12,092 bases of DNA. It comes from Verrucomicrobiia bacterium (GTDB lineage Bacteria > Verrucomicrobiota > Verrucomicrobiia > Limisphaerales > DTLC01). The notes below the pieces were generated by a model. It ran no database searches and was not told where the DNA came from. It saw nothing but the letters and a program-made list of their open reading frames with translations. Each line of letters opens with the position of its first letter. The stretch's first letter is position 1. Shown in pieces: positions 7,135 to 12,092 of the stretch. Position numbers and translations under genes: made by a program. Where the stretch lies: positions 1 to 12,092 of the forward strand of contig JANWZY010000068.1 in the NCBI GenBank assembly GCA_025061935.1, given 5' to 3'.

Positions 7135-7592
7135 GGCGTCAGGCATGACCGGCCCTGGGTATCAAAGTGCCTACGGACAGGCGAACAGGCCTGCAGCTCG
7201 TGACACAAGCTCAAATCTATGGTGCATCGAATTTGGGCCGCGCATTCTGATCCTGCGCGAACTCCTGAGCCGGCCCGCTTGGCCCGGTTGGCAAGCGAGC
7301 CTGGTTCGTCTGAGAACCGCGGCTGCTGACAAGATTGGAAACGGTTGCCAGGGCATCGATGCGCTGCCCGCGTTAGCAATCGAACAGTGAGTTGTGGCTT
7401 GCTTGCACCTTTCTGGCGCGCGGTCGGGCCGCTCCAAAGCCGTATCAGCCGAAGACCCAAGCGGCTGCGAAGCAGAAGTGAGCTGGAGCCGCAACGGAAC
7501 AATTGTCGGGTTGCAATGTCATTTTTGCGCGCGCACGCGGGTCGAGTCGGTAACTCAGCATCGCATTCCGGGCGGCAAGCGCAACCAGGGGT
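7135..7592. other. Long intergenic region after guaA; no gene seen
   Basis: About 460 bases separate the guaA stop from the dyad cluster upstream of the pilin gene. Short frames exist on both strands, but none has a recognisable domain, a plausible start signal or protein-like composition. I compared it by eye with the conserved cores of tRNA, tmRNA, RNase P RNA and SRP RNA and saw no match. Several short inverted repeats occur, for example GGGCA...TGCCC near 7351-7369, consistent with either a structured RNA or chance in G+C-rich DNA. No clear intrinsic terminator for guaA is visible. It could hold the pilin promoter, an unrecognised small RNA or decayed sequence. Confidence 0.4.
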
Positions 7593-9134
7593 TCACTCCC
7601 ACTCGATTGTGCCCGGCGGCTTGCTGGTTATGTCGAAGACCACACGGTTCACACCCTTGACCTCGTTGATGATCCGGCTGGCGAGCCGTTCCATCAGTTT
7701 GTGCGGGAGCCGGGCCCAGTCAGCCGTCATGCCATCCTGAGACTCCACGGCACGCACAGCCACGGTATAATCATACGTTCGTTCATCGCCCATTACGCCC
7801 ACGGTGCGCACCGGCAACAGCACCGCGAAGCTCTGCCAAATCTTGTAGTACCAGCCATTGGCTTTCATTTCTTCGATTATTATCCAGTCGGCCTTACGCA
7901 AGATTTCGAGCCGTGCCGGCGTGACCTCACCAATGATGCGCACGGCCAGCCCGGGGCCGGGGAACGGCTGGCGCCAGACAATTTGTTCCGGCAACCCGAG
8001 TTCCAGCCCGAGCCTGCGCACCTCGTCCTTGAACAGGCAACGGAGCGGCTCGACCAACTCGAACCGCATCTTGGCCGGCAGCCCGCCAACATTGTGATGG
8101 CTCTTGATCAGTGCAGCCGGATTGCCCGAGATCGGCACCGACTCGATCACGTCAGGATACGTCGTGCCTTGTGCCAGGAATCGCACTTTGCCGAGTCGTT
8201 TCGCCGCCGCTGAGAAAACCTCGATAAAAGTGCGCCCTATTATTTTCCGCTTACGTTCCGGATCGGTCACGCCCCGCAGCCGCTTCAAAAACAGCGCGCT
8301 TGCGTCCTCGTAAATCAAATTGAGCTTGAATCGGCTTGTGAAGAACTCGCGGACCAGCTCAGGCTCGCGCGCGCGCAGCAGGCCGTTGTTGACAAAAATG
8401 CATTTGAGCTGGTCGCCAACCGCGCGCTGCAACAGTGCGGCCGCCACGCTAGAATCAACTCCACCACTCAAGCCCAAGATGACCTGTTCGGTGCCGACCT
8501 GCGCACGAATCTGTTCAATCGCTTGCGCTATGTAATTGCGCATTGTCCAGGTGCGGCCGCACCCGCACACACCGTGTACAAAGTTCGAGATGATTTTCTT
8601 TCCGTACGCTGTGTGAACAACCTCGGGATGAAACTGCAGGCCGAACAACCGCTTCTGACGGTGCTCGATCGCGGCAAACTCCGAGTTCTCCGTGCCAGCC
8701 ACGGGTCTGAAGCCGCGGGGCAGACGCGTCGGCTTGTCACCGTGCGAATTCCAAACGGTAAAGCTACGCGGCAAGCCGGCAAAAAGTGGGCAATCGGGTT
8801 CCGTCACCGTGAGCGTGCTTTTGCCGTACTCGCGCTTTTGACCCGGTTCGACGGCTCCGCCCAAAATGTCTGCCATTAGTTGCAAGCCATAGCAGATGCC
8901 CAGCACGGGCACACCCAGCTCGAACACTTCCCGATCAGGCTTTGGTGCCCCCGCCGAGTACACACTTGCCGGGCCCCCGGACAAAATTATCCCTTTGGGC
9001 GCGAGCGCGCGCAGGCGCGATGCAGGCGTGTTGTAGGGCAGTATCTGCGAATACACGGCGCACTCGCGCACGCGCCGCGCAATTAATTGCGTGTACTGTG
9101 AACCGAAATCCAGGATTACTATTTGCTCGTTCAT
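7593..9134 (-). CDS. guaA: GMP synthase (glutamine-hydrolysing)
   Basis: This cytosolic enzyme converts XMP to GMP using ATP and glutamine, the last step of de novo guanine nucleotide synthesis. The product has 513 residues, normal for bacterial GuaA. The N-terminal class I glutamine amidotransferase domain carries LDFGSQYTQLIARRVRE (8-24), the nucleophile motif GICYGLQ with Cys81, and the GLQFHPEV motif with His169 and Glu171. The ATP-pyrophosphatase P-loop LSGGVDSS follows (222-229), then IGRTFIEVF and the dimerisation domain, ending in the canonical GTIEWE. The ATG at 9134-9132 is chosen because MNEQIVILDFG begins the family alignment; a TTG frame extension to 9248 adds 38 unconserved residues and is rejected. 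There is no clear Shine-Dalgarno sequence. The lipoprotein gene ends 121 bases upstream, so cotranscription is possible but not shown. Confidence 0.98.
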   Translation of the reverse strand: MNEQIVILDFGSQYTQLIARRVRECAVYSQILPYNTPASRLRALAPKGIILSGGPASVYSAGAPKPDREVFELGVPVLGICYGLQLMADILGGAVEPGQKREYGKSTLTVTEPDCPLFAGLPRSFTVWNSHGDKPTRLPRGFRPVAGTENSEFAAIEHRQKRLFGLQFHPEVVHTAYGKKIISNFVHGVCGCGRTWTMRNYIAQAIEQIRAQVGTEQVILGLSGGVDSSVAAALLQRAVGDQLKCIFVNNGLLRAREPELVREFFTSRFKLNLIYEDASALFLKRLRGVTDPERKRKIIGRTFIEVFSAAAKRLGKVRFLAQGTTYPDVIESVPISGNPAALIKSHHNVGGLPAKMRFELVEPLRCLFKDEVRRLGLELGLPEQIVWRQPFPGPGLAVRIIGEVTPARLEILRKADWIIIEEMKANGWYYKIWQSFAVLLPVRTVGVMGDERTYDYTVAVRAVESQDGMTADWARLPHKLMERLASRIINEVKGVNRVVFDITSKPPGTIEWE

Positions 9135-9255
9135 TACTATGCGAAACTCAGCAGCGCCACTTGCTCGACGCTCAGCCGGTGCCAACGGAGGCGTCTTTTC
9201 CGGCACCCATACCCTTGGGGACTTGCCAGTGGGCAGCGCGCTCAACAACCCTTGC

Positions 9256-9597
9256 TTACTGCGCTTTAACCATTGTGGCCGTGCCGGTCTTGGGATCGTA
9301 CATAAGCCTCATGCCGGGTGGCGGTTCAGGCACGACCGGGAGGTAGCCCGTATCCACTAGCTCTTTGAGGTTGTTCGGGAACCTGCCCTCCGCCGTGTAG
9401 AAAAGGCGGATCGCGTTGTTGACCGTGGCGAGGTCAATCGTCTTTTCGGCCTGGACCTTTGCGTGCGCAACCGCGCCAACGTAGTCTGCCGGCGCGGTCA
9501 GCGGGTTCTCGCCCGGTTGCGACTTTTGCGCAGACTTGTTCCCGCAACCGGCAGCCAGCAAAGCCACAGCAATACACGCGATCAAAAATGCTTTCAT
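9256..9597 (-). CDS. Small predicted lipoprotein with a pseudopilin-like C-terminal region
   Basis: The 113-residue product starts with a lipoprotein signal peptide: Lys2, a hydrophobic core, then the lipobox LAAGC with Cys18 as the predicted lipidation site. A short Ser/Gln/Pro linker follows. Residues about 54-110 read IDLATVNNAIRLFYTAEGRF then a PxxLxELVDxGYLP pattern and a final YDPKTG. This resembles the globular half of PulG-like pseudopilins (helix, GxFP turn, ELV helix, closing YD..TG strand) without the cleavable methylation helix. Similar short proteins are, to my knowledge, common in Verrucomicrobiota, with no assigned function. It would sit in the inner or outer membrane facing the periplasm. 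It has no Shine-Dalgarno sequence but a good promoter directly upstream. The resemblance to pseudopilins is by eye. Confidence 0.85.
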   Translation of the reverse strand: MKAFLIACIAVALLAAGCGNKSAQKSQPGENPLTAPADYVGAVAHAKVQAEKTIDLATVNNAIRLFYTAEGRFPNNLKELVDTGYLPVVPEPPPGMRLMYDPKTGTATMVKAQ

Positions 9598-9603
9598 ATT
9601 TGA

Positions 9604-9632
9604 ACTATACGCGGTTGCCGGGCCAATTCCAA
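9604..9632 (-). promoter_or_regulatory. Sigma-70-like promoter for the lipoprotein gene, predicting a leaderless mRNA
   Basis: On the minus strand a -35 hexamer TTGGAA (9632-9627, four of six consensus bases) and a -10 hexamer TATAGT (9609-9604, five of six) are separated by exactly 17 bases. Six bases, TCAAAT, lie between the -10 and the ATG, so the usual start distance puts +1 on the A of the start codon at 9597. This agrees with the absence of a ribosome binding site. Consensus promoter rules are assumed to apply to this organism. Confidence 0.55.
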
Positions 9633-9689
9633 GAGCCGTTGTGGGAAAGGCAACGGGCCCGGCGCCCAGCCCTTAAACCAGTTGTACAA

Positions 9690-9720
9690 CCGCTGGCATT
9701 GTCGGCTTTTCAGCCAGCGG
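9690..9720 (-). terminator. Inverted repeat spanning the recG stop codon
   Basis: CCGCTGGC (9690-9697) and GCCAGCGG (9713-9720) are perfect 8-base arms around a 15-base loop that contains the recG stop at 9712-9710. The stem is G+C rich and sits where a recG terminator would be expected, ahead of the separate lipoprotein promoter. On the minus strand it is followed by TTGTACAACTGG, not a T-tract, so intrinsic termination is uncertain. Confidence 0.4.
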
Positions 9721-11800
9721 ATCCGTACACCAGCCACCGCGCTATCGCGCGGGCATACCGGACCAGCTCGAAGTCCCGGGTCAATTCTCCAAACTTAAAT
9801 CGGGGCATGCCGCTCTGCTGCAATCCGAGCAGTTCGCCGGGACCTCGCAGCTTCAGGTCCGCTTCCGCTATTGCGAATCCGTCATTGGTCAGTTCCAAAA
9901 CCTTGAGCCGTTCTTGCGCCTCGGGTGTAGCCGCGCCCATAACAAGGATGCAGTACGACTCGTGCGCGCCGCGCCCGATACGGCCGCGCAACTGGTGCAA
10001 TTGCGCCAGGCCGAACCGCTCCGCGTTCTCGACCAGCATAACAGTGGCATTGGGCACGTCTAAACCCACCTCTACTAGCGCGGTGGCCAGCAACACATGA
10101 AGCTTGCCGTCGCGGAACTCGGCCAGAACTTGCTCTTTCTGTCTTGGCGCAAGCCGCCCGTGTAACAGCCCAGTCTTATACGGCAAGAACACCTTCTTGA
10201 GTGTGTTGAACTCCTTTGTCACAGCCTTGACTGTTCCCGCCTCGTCCTCCTCGACACGTGGGTAAACAACGTACGCCTGGCGCCCCTCGGCGAGCCTTGA
10301 CCGAATGAACTCCCAGACAGCAGGCAATTCCTCCTGCGTGCGCACAATCGTTTTAACTGCGCCGCGGCCCGGCGGCAGCTCGTCTATGACCGAAACATCG
10401 AGATCGCCGTACAAGGTAAGCCCGAGCGTACGCGGTATCGGCGTAGCCGTCATTACCAGCAGATGCGGGTAATTCCCTTTCCGAACGAGCCGCTCGCGCT
10501 GCGCGACCCCGAACTTGTGCTGTTCGTCAATTATGACCAACCCGAGCTTGCGCGGGGCGAATCCCGCTTCTATGAGCGCGTGTGTGCCAACAAAAAGTCG
10601 CGGTGCCTCCCCGTCTGCTTCGCGGCTCCCCCTATCGGCCAGGCCCGGTGCCACGGTTTTCCTGCTGCCAGTCAGTAGCTCGACCGGTACACCCAGCGGG
10701 TCGAACCACCGCTTGAAAGTTTGATAGTGTTGTTCGGCCAAGATTTCCGTGGGCGCCATCAGCGCCACGCTGTACCCGCTTTCGATCGCCATCAACGTCG
10801 TACAAGCAGCAACGACCGTCTTGCCCGACCCCACGTCGCCCTGCAACAGACGTCGCATCGGATGCCTGCCTGCCATGTCACGCCTTATTTCGCGCAGCAC
10901 GCGTTTCTGCGCCTCGGTAAGGCTGAATCCGAGCCGGGCAAGAAACGGCTTGATCAGCAGGTTCGTGCCGCCGCACGGCAGCGCGGTCGCGCGCGACTCG
11001 AACCGCTTCCGCCGAGCTTGCATCTGGCACTGCAGCGCAATGAACTCATCCAGGGCTAGCCTACGCCGCGCCACCTCGACATCCTCGAGCGACTCCGGGA
11101 AATGCAACATCCGAATTGCGCGCGCGCGCGGCGGCATGGCCGGGATTTCAGCTTCGCCAAGACCAAGCTGCCGTGGCGTCGCTCGAGCCTCGGCCAGCCC
11201 GCCCGCACCGAGTATAACGGCCCCGGCCCATGGCTCGGAAATCTGCGCCTCGTACTGGTTGAGTGCGCGCCAAACTAACGAGCGCAACCACCGCTGCGAC
11301 AGCCCCTCTGTGAGCGGATACACCGGCACAATCCGATTCAAGTGCACAAAATCTTCCTCGTCTGACTCGACAACCTCTGTTTCCGGATGATCCATGGTTG
11401 GCGGCCTGTCGGAAGTGAGCTTCCCAAACACGAACACTTCGGAGCCGATCCTAAAATACTGCTCCATAAATGGCAGATTCCACCAGCGGCAATGCAACCG
11501 GCCGGTAGCGTCCTCGATTACAAGCTCGAAAAGTGTCCGGCGCCTGTCTTTAAGCAACTTTGTCCCCATCGCCACCACGCGGCCACGTGTGGTTGCCGCC
11601 TCGCCCAAACGAAGCGACCCGATTGGCCGGACCTGACGCCTATCTTCGTATCGGCGCGGCCTATGCAATAGCAGGTCTTCTATTGTCCGGATGCCTAGCC
11701 GTGCAAGTTGCGCACCGCGCTCAGGGCCTACACCCCAAAGCACGGTTACCGACCGCGCCAGCGGCCCAACCGAGCGCATCTGTGTCTGGGCCACACCCAT
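9710..11800 (-). CDS. recG: ATP-dependent DNA helicase RecG
   Basis: RecG is a cytosolic superfamily-2 double-strand DNA translocase that remodels stalled replication forks and branched recombination intermediates. The 696-residue product matches the family's usual length. An N-terminal wedge/OB-fold region (about 20-230) includes LLLHRPRRYEDRR (43-55). The motor has Walker A GDVGSGKT (321-328), APTEILAEQH (349-358), GTHALI (405-410), DEQH (425-428), TATP (451-454), VGLDVPNAT (578-586) and QLRGRIGR (603-610). It ends with the TRG motif region LKLRGPGELLGLQQSG (649-664). The ATG at 11800-11798 is the first in frame, with a second at residue 8; neither has a Shine-Dalgarno sequence. It is the first confident gene on the right-hand side of the window and is followed 112 bases later by the lipoprotein gene. 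Confidence 0.98.
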   Translation of the reverse strand: MGVAQTQMRSVGPLARSVTVLWGVGPERGAQLARLGIRTIEDLLLHRPRRYEDRRQVRPIGSLRLGEAATTRGRVVAMGTKLLKDRRRTLFELVIEDATGRLHCRWWNLPFMEQYFRIGSEVFVFGKLTSDRPPTMDHPETEVVESDEEDFVHLNRIVPVYPLTEGLSQRWLRSLVWRALNQYEAQISEPWAGAVILGAGGLAEARATPRQLGLGEAEIPAMPPRARAIRMLHFPESLEDVEVARRRLALDEFIALQCQMQARRKRFESRATALPCGGTNLLIKPFLARLGFSLTEAQKRVLREIRRDMAGRHPMRRLLQGDVGSGKTVVAACTTLMAIESGYSVALMAPTEILAEQHYQTFKRWFDPLGVPVELLTGSRKTVAPGLADRGSREADGEAPRLFVGTHALIEAGFAPRKLGLVIIDEQHKFGVAQRERLVRKGNYPHLLVMTATPIPRTLGLTLYGDLDVSVIDELPPGRGAVKTIVRTQEELPAVWEFIRSRLAEGRQAYVVYPRVEEDEAGTVKAVTKEFNTLKKVFLPYKTGLLHGRLAPRQKEQVLAEFRDGKLHVLLATALVEVGLDVPNATVMLVENAERFGLAQLHQLRGRIGRGAHESYCILVMGAATPEAQERLKVLELTNDGFAIAEADLKLRGPGELLGLQQSGMPRFKFGELTRDFELVRYARAIARWLVYGSAG

Positions 11801-12032
11801 CCTGGATGAGGACCATACAAATCGTTCCTGGGAGCTTCAACGGGAAACGCATCTACCAAAACCGACTGATCTAGTCCTTTGGAGACGCAGCATCCGTGCA
11901 TACTCATCCCCCTTTCAAACAGTGTCGTCAAAAAAACCGTTGCGGAACCATTGCGGTTGTGGAAACGCTACCGTAGCGATTCGTGTCCGAACACTGGAAA
12001 TTAGCCCGGATATTTCACACTCGTTTTATTAG
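11801..12032. other. Region upstream of recG; regulatory, no confident gene
   Basis: This stretch holds the candidate recG promoter (11812-11840) and a 13-base dyad CGCTACCGTAGCG (11966-11978). On the minus strand it also has a seven-T run near 11936-11930 preceded by a weak AACCG/CGGTT pairing that might end an upstream transcript. A 53-codon minus-strand frame from 11907 to 11746 follows a GGGGG run and overlaps the recG start in another frame, but it shows no protein-like features. Confidence 0.4.
11812..11840 (-). promoter_or_regulatory. Candidate sigma-70-like promoter for recG
   Basis: On the minus strand TTGAAG (11840-11835, four of six consensus bases) and TATGGT (11817-11812, four of six) are 17 bases apart. 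The usual start distance would put +1 about 5 bases before the recG ATG, giving a nearly leaderless mRNA. The match is weaker than that of the lipoprotein promoter, so chance is a real possibility. Confidence 0.35.
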
Positions 12033-12052
12033 CACCGGGCTTCAGCCCGGTG
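12033..12052. repeat. REP-like hairpin with TTCA loop (first copy)
   Basis: CACCGGGC, TTCA, GCCCGGTG is a perfect 8-base stem with a 4-base loop. It shares the GCTTCAGC core and loop with the hairpin 22 bases further right, which suggests a repeated extragenic palindromic element rather than a terminator. It lies outside any gene, about 230 bases upstream of recG. Confidence 0.65.
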
Positions 12053-12074
12053 AATGCTGGTCAAGCCGACCACA

Positions 12075-12092
12075 AAGCCGCTTCAGCGGCTT
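12075..12092. repeat. REP-like hairpin with TTCA loop (second copy, at the window edge)
   Basis: AAGCCGC, TTCA, GCGGCTT is a perfect 7-base stem whose right arm ends at the last base of the window; the stem may extend further. The two hairpins differ in stem sequence but share the loop and core, the usual look of a paired REP unit. Confidence 0.65.

Noticed and set aside
7125..7502. A 125-residue minus-strand frame in the gap after guaA
   Set aside because: The product is Arg/Ser/Cys rich with no recognisable domain, overlaps a second frame of similar length, runs into the dyad cluster and has no ribosome binding site.
9178..9207. GGTGCC...GGCACC inverted repeat upstream of guaA
   Set aside because: A 6-base stem with an 18-base loop and no T-tract is weak and likely to arise by chance in G+C-rich DNA. 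Nothing points to a riboswitch.
9135..9248. N-terminal extension of GuaA from a TTG at 9248
   Set aside because: The extra 38 residues are Pro/Ala/Arg rich and unconserved, while MNEQIVILDFG at 9134 begins exactly where the family does.
9459..11390. Long plus-strand reading frames (9459-10100 and 10749-11390) opposite recG
   Set aside because: They mirror the codon structure of recG in G+C-rich DNA, have Ser/Arg/Pro-rich products and no start signal. recG on the other strand has all its motifs.
11746..11907. A 53-codon minus-strand frame preceded by a GGGGG run and overlapping the recG start
   Set aside because: The overlap with recG is in another frame, the product has no protein-like pattern and the purine run abuts the first ATG. 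Kept only as a remote upstream-ORF possibility.
1..12092. CRISPR arrays, tRNA or rRNA genes, insertion sequences, phage genes
   Set aside because: No regularly spaced direct repeats, tRNA arm motifs in context, rRNA-like stretches, transposases or integrases were seen on either strand.

Overview
The window reads as a stretch of bacterial chromosome with moderately high G+C. All eight confident genes lie on the minus strand, so transcription runs from high to low coordinates. The best taxonomic guess is Verrucomicrobiota, perhaps a Limisphaerales/Pedosphaera-like lineage. This rests on three things: a lone pseudopilin with a CPAGG...PTC...H tail, a small lipoprotein with a pseudopilin-like C-terminal half, and paired palindromes with a GCTTCAGC core at the right edge. 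It is an inference from family resemblance; no rRNA or other phylogenetic marker was compared.

Layout from right to left (5' to 3' for transcription). The right edge (12033-12092) holds two REP-like hairpins with the same TTCA loop, the second ending at the window boundary. A gap of about 290 bases follows, then recG (9710-11800), a small lipoprotein gene (9256-9597) and guaA (7593-9134). Next is a gap of about 570 bases with no supportable gene but with ATCAG/CTGAT dyads near its left end. It leads to a solitary type II pseudopilin gene (6565-7023) with the only strong Shine-Dalgarno sequence in the window. Another gap of about 360 bases contains three dyads, including a terminator-like hairpin just after the pilin stop. 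After it comes a tight run of mfd (2544-6206), psd (1734-2444), pssA (844-1719) and a LysE-family exporter gene (134-838), probably one operon. A further minus-strand reading frame may start at 75 and leave the window.

Functionally, pssA and psd encode two successive steps of phosphatidylethanolamine synthesis (CDP-diacylglycerol to phosphatidylserine to phosphatidylethanolamine). mfd and recG encode related superfamily-2 DNA translocases, one acting on stalled RNA polymerase and one on stalled forks and recombination intermediates. guaA makes GMP from XMP. The pseudopilin and lipoprotein are envelope proteins of unknown specific role.

I do not see a new multi-gene system. The points most worth a second look are a predicted leaderless promoter for the lipoprotein gene, the lipid-anchored pseudopilin-like protein itself, a Tyr where phosphatidylserine decarboxylases normally have Asp, and the ATCAG-type dyads upstream of the pilin gene.
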